From the NCBI GenBank assembly GCA_964019695.1, contig OZ026518.1:111520145-111584144 (forward strand): a stretch of DNA of 64,000 nt. The letters are read 5' to 3'. The DNA is from Loripinus fragilis (Eukaryota; Mollusca; Bivalvia; Lucinida; Lucinidae). Of this stretch, positions 1-14,200 are shown piece after piece. Numbering within the stretch: position 1 is the stretch's first letter; every line of letters begins with the position of its first letter. The notes beneath the pieces were generated by a model, which was not told the origin of the DNA, did no database searches, and was given only the letters and a program-made list of their open reading frames with translations. A program made the position numbers and the translations under genes.

Positions 1-59
1 TTGATTCAAGGATACATTCTGTGAGTATAAGTGCTGCATTTACAGATGAACAACCCTGA

Positions 60-1500
60 GTAAAACCCCTCTGAAGTCTGGACTGGACTTATCGAACTCA
101 TCCTCAACTTAGCCAACTCATCCAACTTACATTACAACTTAGCCAACTCATCCAACTTACAGTAGAACTTATCCAACTCATCTTCAACTTATCCAACTCA
201 TCGAACTTACATTCCAACTTAGCCAACTCATCCAACTTACAGTACAACTTATCCAACTCATCGAACTCATCCTCAACTTAGCCAACTCATCGAACTTACA
301 TTCCAACTTAGCCAACTCATCGAACTTACATTCCAACTTAGCCAACTCATCGAACTTACAGTCCAACTTAGCGAACTCATCGAACTCATCCTCAACTTAT
401 CCAACTCATCCAACTTACCCACCTCATCGAACAGCTCAACTCATCCAACTCATCGAACTCATTCTCAACTTATCCAACTCATCGAACTTACCCAACTCAT
501 CCAACTTATCGAACTTATCTTTTAACTTATCGAACTCAGCTTGCTTAGCTTACTCAACTCATCGAACTTAGCTTGCATCTTGCTGCATATAATGGTCCAA
601 TGCTATACTCATGACCAACTCATCCTAACATATGTGCAGCTATTATAACTTACCGAACTTAGCTCAGCCATTGAAGTATCTGGACACATATCACCAACTC
701 ATCCAACTTACAGTACAACTGGACTGGACTTATCGAACTCATCCTCAACTTAGCCAACTCATCCAACTTACATTACAACTTAGCCAACTCATCCAACTTA
801 CAGTAGAACTTATCCAACTCATCTTCAACTTATCCAACTCATCGAACTCATCCTCAACTTAGCCAACTCATCGAACCTACAGTCCAACTTATCCAACTCA
901 TCGAACTCATCCTCAACTTATCCAACTCATCGAACTTACATTCCAACTTAGCCAACTCATCGAACTTACATTCCAACTTAGCCAACTCATCGAACTTACA
1001 GTCCAACTTAGCGAACTCATCGAACTCATCCTCAACTTATCCAACTCATCCAACTTACCCACCTCATCGAACAGCTCAACTCATCCAACTCATCGAACTC
1101 ATTCTCAACTTATCCAACTCATCGAACTTACCCAACTCATCCAACTTATCGAACTTATCTTTTAACTTATCGAACTCAGCTTGCTTAGCTTACTCAACTC
1201 ATCGAACTTAGCTTGCATCTTGCTGCATATAATGGTCCAATGCTATACTCATGACCAACTCATCCTAACATATGTGCAGCTATTATAACTTACCGAACTT
1301 AGCTCAGCCATTGAAGTATCTGGACACATATCACCAACTCATCCTAACATATGCGCAACTATTATAACTTACCGAACTTAGCTCAGCCATTGAAGCATCT
1401 GGATACATATCATTGTTTAACGACCCAACTTACCGAACTCATCGGCTATAATGGACAGCTATGGCAACTTACTCAACTTAGAACTTAGAATATAGGGACC
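60..1500. repeat. CCAACTCATC minisatellite with 640-bp higher-order unit
   Basis: The stretch is built from short variants of CCAACTCATC, CGAACTTA and CCAACTTA. On top of this is a long period: the block that includes GACTGGACTTATCGAAC at about 81 recurs at about 722, and ACCTCATCGAACAGCTCAAC at 421 recurs at 1061, giving a shift of 640-641 bp. A further partial copy follows at about 1320-1480. The short open frames here are by-products of the repeat; no gene is seen. Confidence 0.9.
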
Positions 1501-1576
1501 TATCACATGTATGTTTGTTATAGTTATATATATATTATAAATATACTGACCGCTGACTTACAGTTCAACTTATCCA

Positions 1577-1740
1577 ACTCAACTTAGGTAAGTTAAGTAG
1601 CATAAGTTGTAAGCTGAGCTGGATGAGTTGAGTAACCTGAGCTCGGTGGCATGGTTAATTTCACTCCAAAAAAGGGCGAAAAATGCTTATTTTGCTCAGC
1701 TTGATGAGTTGAGTAAGCTGAGCTGAGTTGAAAGATCATG
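1577..1740. repeat. Inverted segment of the upstream minisatellite
   Basis: Motifs such as GATGAGTTGAGTAAGCTGAG are the reverse complement of the CTTACTCAACTCATC motif seen at about 548 and 1189. The array therefore turns round here and could fold back on itself. The following 300 bases up to the first P4HTM exon are plain AT-rich DNA with an inverted CCAAT box (GATTGG) near 2032. Confidence 0.6.
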
Positions 1741-2094
1741 CATATCTTATAGAAGGGTAGGAGGGAGGATAGGCGCACGGAGTATCAATATATATGTAGG
1801 CTACATGCTGGCGAATTTCGGGACCGGGAGTATGAAGTATAAGCCAGATTTTGTTGTGTCTTTTGCTGAGAATATGCTCAAGTATTTTGAGTAAGACGGG
1901 TGTGACAGTTATACCCCTGTAATTCCCAGGGTCCGTGTCATCACCCTTCTTAAATATGGGGGTAACAATACCCTCCTTTCCGTGACTATCCGTGTTTATC
2001 CGTATCGATATCGGGAATGTAACAACACATTTGATTGGACATTATAATTTACCGGTACTTCCGGAAACTACCGAATTATTGTAAACAAGAAATA

Positions 2095-2274
2095 ATGACA
2101 CGCCACGAGCAGCGCTGCATCTGGGTTTTAATTGTGTTTTTATCTCTAAAAACTGTCAGATGTACTGAAGGATCAGAACAGAACGATGATGACGGGTTTT
2201 GTACAAAGTCTGAAGATGGAATAAGGTGCACATCACTCACAGACATGGGTTTGACACGTCTTGAAAGCCAGCGG
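2095..2274 (+). CDS. P4HTM: P4HTM exon 1: membrane anchor or signal segment
   Basis: Encodes 60 residues: MTRHEQR, then the hydrophobic stretch WVLIVFLSL, then an acidic luminal stalk ending LTRLESQR. In the family this hydrophobic part is a type II anchor; a cleaved signal peptide is also possible here. The donor is GTATGT, phase 0. An upstream in-frame ATG (2035) leaves the true start open. Confidence 0.8.
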
Positions 2275-5200
2275 GTATGTGCGCGTAATTGAAAAGCAAG
2301 TATTGATTTTTCTAAAAAAAAACCCCAAAAAACACAAAGCGGACTCAACTTTTCAGCATCAATATATTAGTATATGGGCTTGAAGTACATTTGTTATTTT
2401 ATATATAAGCAGTGTCCTAGTGAAAAAAATGGTACTTAGCATTGCACAAAACTTGTCAAAAGACAATTTAGCTAAATGGTTAACCTGTTAACCAGACGCC
2501 CTCAAAGGACCCTCAAATTGGCACTGGCTTCTGCATTACAGTTCAGCACCTATAATAGCCCTTTCTTCATCATCAAGGGGAGGACAGAAGTATCTTTTCT
2601 TTGTTTAGAGACAAGTATGCTTTATTTCAAGTGAAGTAGACAAATAACTGTTATGGCACTTTGATTAAAGTATCAACTTAACTGATTACAGCACATAACA
2701 CACTTTCACACATCCAAATAATCACAGGTTTTACTGAATTTCTAAGTTCGACACAACCTGTTACTAAGGCTTGAAGCTGGCCAACCCACAAGAGAATATC
2801 GCACACAGAATCAAGAAGCATCTTTGCAAGTCTGATGACTTAATTACTCAGGTGTTGAGTATGGTACCCGTGAGATATTACCCTGTATATTTAAGCCCAG
2901 TGTTTGGATAGTTCTTATAACTGGATACACCAATTTTTTGACAGAACTTTTTGTTTGTTCTGGGGCAATCAACACGGATTCCGGAAAAGGAGATCATGTG
3001 AGACACAGCTCCTGCTCACAATACAGGATCTAGCCAGCACCATTGATGTAATGGGACAGACTGATGTAATCCTCCTGGACTTCTCCAAGGCCTTCGATAA
3101 GGTTCCGCACCTACGACTATTATCGAAGATCAGATACTATGGGATACGAAACAACCTCAACAGATGGATCAGCAGCTTCCTGGAAGGTCGCATCCAACAA
3201 GTACTGCTAGATGGATCATCATCTACTTCTTCCCCGGTGGAGTCAGGTGTTCCACAGGGGAGTGTCCTCGGCCCATTGTTGTTCCTTCTGTACATTAACG
3301 ACCTCCCAAAGTACATATCGCCAGAATCCGTCGCTCGACTTTTTGCTGACGACTGTGTGTTGTACCGCCGTATTAACTCTGAGGAAGACGCCCACAAGCT
3401 GCAGAAAGACCTTGATGGCCTCCAGAAATGGGAGAGAGACTGGCTCATGGAATTTCACCCGCAGAAGTGTCAGACTATGCATATCACCAACAAAAGGAAG
3501 CCCGTAACAGTACCATATACCATACATGGACATGTACTAGAAGAAGTCGACACAGCAAAGTATCTTGGGGTCAACATACACAAACAACTCAACTGGAACC
3601 ACCATATCAGCTCTGTCACAAAGAAGGCCAACAACACACGTTCGTTCCTCCAGCGTAACATCAGCCAGTGCCCAAAGAAGACCAAGGAGCTATGCTACAG
3701 AACCCTTGTGAGGCCCTTAATGGAATATGCCACTGTTATCTGGGATCCGTTCACAGAAGCAAATATACGGAAATTGGAAATGGTGCAGCGTAGATCAGCA
3801 AGAATGGTTTGTTCTGACTATCGGAGAACCAGCAGCGTCTCATCTATGTTGCAGCAACTCCAGTGGCCGACCCTTCAGGAACGTAGAGCACAGGCGAAGG
3901 TCACCATGATGTACCGGATTGTGTACCAGCTAGTTGACGTACCAACCACTTACCTCATACCAATCAGCTCTATTCGAGGCCATGGACTCAACTACCTTGT
4001 ACCTTATGCCAGAACCCAGATCTACCAGAGATCCTTCTTCCCTGACACCATCCGACTCTGGAACAGCCTTCCCCAGTCAGTAGTAAGCTGCCCTACCATC
4101 GACAGCTTCAAGAGGGAAGTCCAGCCAGTCGTCATGAGATAGAAAGTACTGGATGTTTTTAACTGCACTGTACATACACTCTGGTCAAGTTTTTAGATTC
4201 ACTGTAGATAGCTCTTGCACCGCGCTGCGCCAGTACGAGTATACGCCGGAAGGTGTCTGTACTATATAGGAAGAAGAAGAAGAAGAACTTATTAAATAGT
4301 CTACCCAGGTTTAAAAATGCAAAAATTTTCAGCGTAAAATTGTAAATATTTTCTTACCTATAATATTTAGCATGTGTTTTGTGTGCTCAAAAGAACTGTC
4401 TCATTGAGGCGATACTTTTGAGTACCCACAACATATGTTTTAGATGAGAAATAAGAAAATTATTTGTTCTATGTACTCTTATTTTATGCCCTGTTATTTT
4501 GTATTTTAACTAATAGAGCATCACTAAGGACCTCTGACGCTTTGATAGGGTATATGCCTTTTTAGACGCTTCCCAAAACTTCCCTATGCATAAGATATCA
4601 CTGGTAACCTTTTGAATAGGATGATTGATGTATTAGGAATGATTTAAGGTTATAATTAGATAGGCAGATCTCTACGGCAAACCGTGAGACGCTACCAAAG
4701 GGGGTAGGGGTTGCAAAAGTTGACTTCACCAAAACACTTAGAAATCAATTATTTTCATGTGTAAGGGTATAATATCATCAATGCTTGATTACAAATCACA
4801 GTGAAAGTATTTTTAAGTCCAAAATCATGAGCATTTTAATGATTATTTTTGCTGTTTTTTCTATCTGATTTGTTAAGAAATATTTTGAAGTGCAAGTGTA
4901 ATCCATATTCAACCTTGATGACAATGTATTTACCTGGTGCAATATTATGCAGCAATGTACTATAACCATTCATCCATGAGTAAAGTACACCTAAGCAATG
5001 ACCATGTAGTTTATGTGTATTAGATAGATACAGTATATGTGCAAAATAATCTACCAACTTAATTTAGCAAAAGGACAATTTTCATAATATAAAGATAAAT
5101 ATGTTAAAACTTTGTAATATTTCATGACTTATGGGTTATGAAAAGGAAGCTTACTTATACTAATAATTTCATTATACTGGAAAAAAGATTTTCAAGAGAA

Positions 5201-8200
5201 CACAACAAAAATCCAAATGCCAATGTCCGGGCTCGCCCAGACGTCACAGTTTGGGCTGTGGGATGTGTGTGTGTGTGTGTGGGGGGAATGATGTTTTAAA
5301 AATATTTTTCTATTTCCTATATGTACAATACAAAAAGTGACCATTTAAGCCCCAAAATAAAGCGGTACTTTTATGGAAATAGGAAATCAAATGCAAAATC
5401 ATAAACTAAAGACCAACAGTGAGCTTATATATGAAGATGGAAGCATTTGATCGACTTTAATTTTTATCACAATTATAGGCAGCAATACACTGTGATTCCC
5501 ATCCACCGTCAGAGGTCCTTTCAACAAGATGACCAATCTCTTAACTTTGAAGTATCGATTCATTTTTTGTACTCTCATTCAATTACCTGCTGCAGTTAAA
5601 TTCTCAAAAGAATTGTTTATGATAAATTATCTGCATCTATGGCTTAAATCCGTCATTTTCAGGAAGGAGAAATCAAAGACATCGAAGTGGATGGAAAACA
5701 GCTGCAACTTGAAACAGTTAATCTGAAGCCATTAGTGTTCGGTAATTTGTTTGTTATTAAGACCAGTCCTATTTCATAAGTCAATTAAGTCATTCCATGT
5801 GCGGATCCAGAGGGGGGGCGGGGTCCGGACCCCCCCCCCCCCCCCTGAAAAATCACAAAAATATAGGGTTTCCTAGCAATACTGGTCCGGATCCCCTGTA
5901 AAACCACAAAGCTACCAAGCCAGCATTCAATGTTGGGCCATTTAAATGGCATTTCGCTGGCTGGCCAATGATGGCTCACTTATAGTGGTATTTGGATCTC
6001 CTCTGCCCTCATCAATTAAAAAACAAACAAAAAAAAATGTCAAAGTTGGACCCCCTCTGAAAAAACTTTCTGGATCCGCGCAGGCATTCTATATAGTATA
6101 ACCATATTTTTGTATACTGATGGATTCTCCCGTCTGGTTCATTTTACACTTTACTTAGGATTGTCCGTAATTCAGGCAAAAAATGTACGTATGCATGTTT
6201 CAGGTTTCAGTCTGAAAAAAATGCTCTAAAATTTCGAACACTATTGACTTTCATTTCACTTATAAAACATTGGTATTCAGAGCTGGAACTTACAAAATGC
6301 TTATAAGAATAGTAAACAGAGAAGGCCCTTATCAGCTTCTTCAGAAACAGTCTGATCTTGAGACTGCCCAGTTTGTCTAGGCCTTTTTTGGCAGGCAACT
6401 AGTTTTCGAAATTTTAGAACATTTACCATAGGGTTGGTTGGATTAATATTTTATCATTAATCTTTTTTACTGAAGTATATGAGCTAACATATTAGTTCTT
6501 AGAGTTCTATTCTTCTGGAACTGAAGAAAGGTGACACGTAAGATTTTTTTCTTTCTTTTTCCTCTCTTTTTTCAAACTTTGGCCAAAAAATTAAGTAGGG
6601 GATGGGTTTAACCTGAAACACACATACTTTTTATGGGCCGAATTGTACAGATAAAGGTAGAGTTTAGAATTTCCAAATAAAGATATATTTCAGTTCCTGA
6701 AGATTGTTTTGAGCAAATATTGCAGGCATTGATGAATTGCAGCAATAAATAAGTTAATCTGCTGTATTTCATCTTGGTCTGTTTTCCAAAGTACCAGGAA
6801 TTTTCCTACTTTTCTGGAGTTGGGGCCAGGGGCCTGTTGAATTTGGGAAAATATCATTTGAGCCATCAAAATTGGGAATTTTGATACAGTCTAATAGAAC
6901 TGGACTGCCATTTTAAATAGATTAAACACCATGTACAGTGATTTTATTTGGGCCATTTTTACAGCCTTATATGGGAGTCATTCCCAATCCAAAAATGGCA
7001 TTTATTTTCCCAATTTCGTGTATTTTAGTACTTATTTTCCCAATTTTTGTGAAAATTTTTCCCAAATGTGAAGGAAAAGGTAGCTTCCCAAAATCCCAAA
7101 TAAAATCACTGATGTAAGAAACTAGCAGTGTAAAGCTGTACCATATGCCCACCATAAATACTCGTGAACATTTGCACAAAAATGTGAATGAAAACATGTT
7201 TTCATTCACATTTTTATGCAAATTTTCATGCACCTGTAACTTAGCTATTATTGTTCAGATTTTCATGAAATGTTTACCAAAATGCAGAACTAAGAAATTG
7301 GGCATGATATACACCATTTTTGAATTGGGAAGGGGCCTATATTCGGCCCCAAACCAGGCCTAGGAAATTCCCTGAGTACCCATCCACAATTTTCTAGTAT
7401 ACAAAGGGTTAGACATGCTTGCATAGCTGTATTATAATGGGTGAAGAGGTATACTTATTTTATTCCTCCCCTTCTGCATCCGTATTTTGAGCAAGCAAAA
7501 ATAGGCCCTTGTGAGACTATGTATTTGCACAGACTCATCTTAGCCTTCTCTGCTTGTCTCTGCTTTAACCCTTTGTATACTTATGGATTCTTCCTTCTGG
7601 TTTAATACAGTAAGCTTGGGATAGTCCATTGTACATATTTAGGGGTGTCAGATTATACAAAATATCATATTCATTTGTCTGAACAGTGAAGATCTTTTTT
7701 ACCATTACAAACAGTGTAGACCCTGATGAAATGCCGCATTATGTGGCATTTCATCTGGGTCTACACTGCTTGCCAAAGTACCTATATAGGGGGTTTCTGG
7801 TCCTCAAAGAGTTAACACAGTCTATTTATACATCACCTTCATGGTATAATTTAGTCATTTAATAAGAGAGTAATTTGTATCCATGTGAATAGAATGAAAG
7901 GAGTTCCAAAAGAACACACATGTACCATATATATTTTGAATTTAACTTTATTTTTCAATTTGATTTAGACCATTCAGTTCTCCTTTTCATACAATGACAT
8001 CACCATATCCATTGTAAGGTCACAAGGGACCAGTCCAATAATATTGCATCAAAAGCCATGCTTGAACTTGTGTAGTATTTTATCCTGTTATTTTATATAT
8101 ACATGGGTGAAAGTTTTCAGGATTATTCCTGAATTATGGATTTTGAGGCTGACTTTCCAAAGAAAGTCAGCCTCAAAATCCTGAATTAGAAGAATTATAA

Positions 8201-11200
8201 TATTTATATTTTATTCATATGTATACAGTCTGTCTGAAGACAACTGGCCATTTAAACTTGAAATTGTGAATATTTAGTGGGCATACTGCAAGTTATAAGA
8301 TTTAAGTTTCAAAAATTCAGGATTTTGGAAAGTTTGAACTTTCACCCATGTGTATATTAGTATCTTGAATTTATCATATACATATGCATGATACCACTTT
8401 AGAACTGTCTGTTTTGTGGCCATCTGATACAGAAAGCCGGATCAATGAACTGAGGTTTTCTGAATCCATATCACTATCCTGCTTTTGCGGCGACGTTACA
8501 TAAAGTAAATTTCAAGCATGGAACCAGAGATGGAAAACATAATGACGTAACGTCATATTATATGACGTGACAAAACTTAATGGCAAACGTTCCAGCAATT
8601 TTTCTGGATTAAAGACCAAAACAATTTATAAAATCAAAATTAATGTCAGAAAAAGGTTTATGATAAACATATTATTATAAAAGTAACTTGATCTTGCGTA
8701 CAGTATCACGTTTCGTCTATTGGATCACACTCAACGCTTCGCGTCTCAGGTGATCAGATGGTATGACCTCATCCACTCGACGTGATACAGTACGCCAGAT
8801 CAAGTTACTATTATAATAATGTGTATTTATTTATTTGATAGAAGTGAAAAATTTCCTGAGTGAGGAGGAGTGTGTTCATCTCATCTCTGCAGCAAAGACA
8901 GAAGGGTTGATTGACAGTGCCACAGAAAAAAACAGTGATACTAGAGATCCTAAAAACTTTGTACTCATGGACGTTAATGAGGATAAACAACTGAGTATAG
9001 AGGAAGTGAGTTATTGTTTTTTTACCTAATGAGTGCATATGTACTGACTACTTTATCCATGGTTTGGTCGCACCATATAAAGTTTGTTTATATGATGGAG
9101 ACTCAAACCAGTTTGCTGAGCTACAGAGACTAGCTAAAAAATGAAATTTCGCTTGTAGCAAGTTGAGATATACTTTCTAATAAGCAAATAACGAAGGTGC
9201 TGATCAGACTCCATGGATGTTGACTGGTCTGCGCCTTTGTTGTTTGAAAACCTGAAGAAAGGTTTTCTTGCGTCCAGGCCCATATGTACGAGGGTCATCC
9301 AATAAAGAATGAGACTTTCTTCATAGTCTAAAAATCTGTGTGTGCATTTAGTTAAAATTCACCATAATGATAGTATGACATCTTAGCAATTCAGGAATAT
9401 AAACTATATGTTTGTAATTGATCAGTTGCCATAGCAATAGGGATGTTTTGTGGAAGTACTTGAAGATGCATGGCCGCGTTTATATCATTTTTTGCATACC
9501 TATGGTCATTCAAAGTCGTTTATTTTTGATCACCTATAGAATTTAACCTCTGTATATCATTTCTTCAACTGAACAGTCTTAGTGTTACATAACATTCTGT
9601 AAAAGTAGAACCAAACATGCATATACTTTATTTTGGTTGCCTAGCAACCAATTTACTCATTTTTTTATAAACACACTACTTTGCGTTGCTATGGTAACTA
9701 TGTAAGCAATGTATATCCTACAAAAGGTATGTTTATGTGCAGCAGATTGTAATTTAGGTTACATGAACAAAACCTGTTCACTTTAATTGCATTTGACTAT
9801 TTGATATTAACGTTTAAAGTCGAGAGGTCAGCAAAAATACCAGATATTTCTTGGAAACTTGATTTTTAAGCTTTGTTTCCATGGTAACAGCTGAAGACTC
9901 TGGAGCATTACTTTTCCCTATTGGTTATAGACAGATTGCACGAGCATATACAAGTATTACTAGAAAAATAAACTATACATCTTAATCTGTTGCCAAGGTG
10001 ACCACCTATAGTGAGCTGGCCACGCGTGTTCACCTAGTCTTCTTATGTTGCCTAGCAACATAAATTGAAACTATGTAACACGTCGAATATGGTACATGTG
10101 AATAGCCAAAAAGACGTGCTAGCTTTGAATGAGATTTCATAAGTCTAGCATGTAAATTCACTGCACTATAGCAAAAGTCTCATTCTTTATTGGATGACCC
10201 TCATAGTTTTATTCTTGTCTTGTTTTTGGTACTCTTAGTCTCTCTTGAAAGGCTATTAGGGCCAAAGGTATATTTGGATGAGGATATTAATTAGCCATGG
10301 AGATGAATTGCATAATAACATTATTAATTTTTTTTATACAAACATTGATTTATACATACTTCAGGCATCTTTCCTCGCTAATAAAGAAATCCTGCCTTTA
10401 ACATGTCTATTTTTAAGTGAGACTTGATTTTTTACCGAAATTGTTTTTATTGGCTACTGTTTAATTTTACAAAATTCTTATTTTTTGGCTATTGTATAAT
10501 TTACTGAAAATGCTTTTATTGGTGATTGTATAACTTACAGAAACTGTTTTATTGACTATTGTATAATTTACCAAAACTGCTTTTATTGGCTACTCTATTA
10601 TTTACCAAAAAATTGTTTTTATTGGCTATTGTATAATTTACTGAAACTGCTTTTATTAGCTATTGTATCATTTACCAAAACTGCTTTTATTGGCTACAGA
10701 ATAATCTACCAAAAAGTAAGTGAGTATGATCAGGAAATACCACAATCACCCACTGCAGACCAACCCATGGCACAGTGAGGAAGAGCCACAGAACTTTTAT
10801 ATCAACACTACATCTGTAAGACAATAATAGCAAAGCAACCAGCTTTCTCTTTCTCTTCAAGATGATTGCAAAACTAGAATGGACTCAAAGTAATGCATAA
10901 CAAAACAAACACAGAACTCCCACAAACAATGGGAAGTACATTAAACAATAGATCAACAACAACAGAACCAGCGCCTTAGAACGGACAGCAGCCTAAGCCA
11001 CCGGGGGGCTTAAATGCATTTTACTAGTGCTAAATAATTTACACACACAATTTTTATTGGCTAGATGAAGCTGACCTTGGAGAATGCTAAAGATGTTTAC
11101 CTTGACACAGAGGATGTTCTGAAAATGTAAGTGTTCAGACCTTTTTTCTTGATATGTAACAGTTTAAAGAATAAAAACCAATCAACAGCTATACAGTAGA

Positions 11201-14200
11201 TGAAGAGGAGTGGTGCAGTGGCGGATCCAGAGGGGGTTCAGGGGATTCGATTGAACCCCTCCCTGCCCCCTTTTTAGCTCACCTGAGCCAAAGGCTCATG
11301 GGTGAGCTAATAGTATGCCAGTCACTCCGGCGTCCGTCCGTCTGTCAACATTTTCAAACATCTCCTCTGAAACCACTGGGCCAATTAAACTCAAATTTCA
11401 TATGGAGTCTCCTTAGGACCCGGAAACAAAAGTGTGTTCAAATGGTCCTGGTCACATGACCAAGATGGCCGCGACCCCCATATATGGTAAAAACCCTTTA
11501 AAAATCTTCTTCAGAACCAGAAGGCTGATGACCTCAGGACTTGGTATGTAGCATTAGGGATGTGGGGCCTACCAAATGTGTTCAAATGATGATCCTAGGT
11601 TGACCTTGACCTACTAAACGTCAAGGTCAAATTTCTTCCTAATGCATTTTAATGGGAATTTTTTGAAAAGTTGATTTATTTTAAAAACTTTAGAAGACTT
11701 AGTCATTATTCTCTCTTGATATGTTAAACCTAATGAGACAATGGCTATAAATAAGTTCCAAAGGGCAAGGTTGACCTTTCAGCTAAGTCGCTCATATTTG
11801 AGTCCCATCAATACATTAAAACATAGTTTTCTCACAAACAATTTGTCCAATTGAACTCAAATTTTATGTGAAGACTCCTTATGCTAAGTTAGCCAAAATT
11901 AATACAATATATTTTGGTCACATGACCAAGATGGCCGCCATGCCCATATATGGTAAAAACCCTTTAAAAATCTTCTTCTCCAGAACCAGAAGGCAGGCGA
12001 CCTTGGGACTTGGTATGTAGCATTGGGGATGTGGGGCCTACCAAGTTTGTTCAAATGATGAGCCTTAGTTGACCTTGACCTACTTAACGTCAAGGTCAAA
12101 TTTGCTTCCAAATTCATTTAAATAGGATTGTTTTTGAAAAATTGTTTTTTTGAATACTGTTGAAGCCAAAGTCATTATTCTCACTTGATATGTTAAACCT
12201 AATGAAACAATGGCTATAAATAAGTTTCAAAGGTCAAGGTTGACTTTTAACTTTTCAGCCAAGGTCACTCATATTTGAGTCCCATCAACACATTAAAACA
12301 TAGTTTCCTCAGAAACCACTTAGCCAATTGAACTCAAATTTCATATAAAGACTCCTTATGATAGGTTAGCCAAAATTTATACCAATTGTACTGGTCACAT
12401 GACCAATGATGGCCACCACGCCCATATATGGTAAAAACCCTTTAAATATGTTCTCAGTGGAACCAAAAGGCCAATGACCTTGGGACTGGGTATGTAGCAT
12501 TGGGGATGTGGGCCCTACCAGATTTGCACAAATGATGAATCTAGGTTGACCTTGACCTACTTCAAGGTCAAATTTGATTCCTAATGCATTTATATGGGAA
12601 AATCTTGAAATGTTCATTTTTCTATAACTGTTTAATCGGAAATAATAATACTTGCAAGAAATGTGTAACCAAATGAGACAACGGTTTTATATAAGTACCA
12701 AATGTCAAGCTGACCTGTGACATTTTATCCGAGGCCACTCATTTGGCCTGCCACACATCTATCTAAACATCTTTTCCTCAGAAATCACTGGGCTGTATGA
12801 TGGAGTATTCATTAGATTGTTTTATGTCACTTGACCAAAATGTCCGCAACCCCCATAAAACAAAATATGTTTCATTATAAGCCGTAGTTGATCTTGACCT
12901 ATTTTAACATTATTAAGGAGATCAGGTTAGCGCTTCAGGACCGTCAGGTCCTCTAGTTTAAATATCCTATGACAATGAAATAATTAATTAAATAATTAAT
13001 AATGAAATAATGCTGCATTTCATCTGGGTCTCCACTGTTTGCTAAAGTACCCATTTAGGGGTTTACAGTATACAAAGGGTTAGATGGATGCAAATAACTC
13101 TGCATATAAGCATTTTCAGATACAGTATCTGTTGAATTAAATCCAACCTTTAACTTTGGAGAGCACATTGGCTCAGTGGTAGAGTGCTTGACTCAAGACA
13201 GAGGGGTTGCGGGTTCAAGCCTCACCTGCGTCACTGCACTGTTTCCTCGAGCAGGACACAATAATCCTTGCTTAGTACTGGTTCAACCCAGGAAGAGCCT
13301 TCCCAACATTACTGAAAAATTGTTGACATGGACATAAAGAATCAAATAAACAAAAGCAAAGTGGAAAACAGTGTGGATCCTGATCAGCTGGCTTCTCAGA
13401 AGCCAGCTGATCTGGATCCACACTGTTTTCAAAACAGGATACACATGGGTGCAGCATGACAAAGGTTAAGTACATTTTGAAGTACTTTTGTCAATATTTT
13501 GGAGAAACTTGAATAAAAACAATTTTTTTGCAAATTATATATGGGCCAGAACATGACATTTTCACATGATGTCGCATCTTGTAGTGATATACTACCATGT
13601 ATTAAAAGCGATAAACCACTAGTGGTTTACATATTTAGTAACATTATGTAATGTCAGTCATAGCAATGTCAGGTATATTATTATTAGGTTTGCATGCCAA
13701 AAAACATGATTTCAAAGTGTGTTTAGTGTCATGTGATAAATAGTGTCTAATGTCTATTATTGTATTCATGCTTCTGTATCATTGAATTTATTAAACTTGG
13801 TGGGGACAAGCAATAAAATGCTCTTTTCCCTAACTAGTGTTATAATTTTAGTTACAGTAAAACCTGTGTAAAACCACCACTCTTAAAAAGACCAAAAATT
13901 GTTTTTCAGGACTAATTATCGCTTAATGCAGGTCAAAAGTATTGCAGAATGCTCCAAGGGGAGCATTTTGCAATGCTTCTGACCTTCATTACGCTACCAT
14001 TTGTCATAAAGATCTTTGTTTTGTCTATTTTTGAGTGCCATGCCATTTTATTCAGGTTTTATTGTATTCACAAACATGTTAAATCCTCTATATAGTGTCG
14101 AGAGCGCAGTGGCTCAGTGGTAGAGTGCTTAACTTAAGACCGAAGGGCCGTGAGTTTGAGCCTCATCGGCCTCACTGCGTTGTGTCCTTGAGCAAGACAC

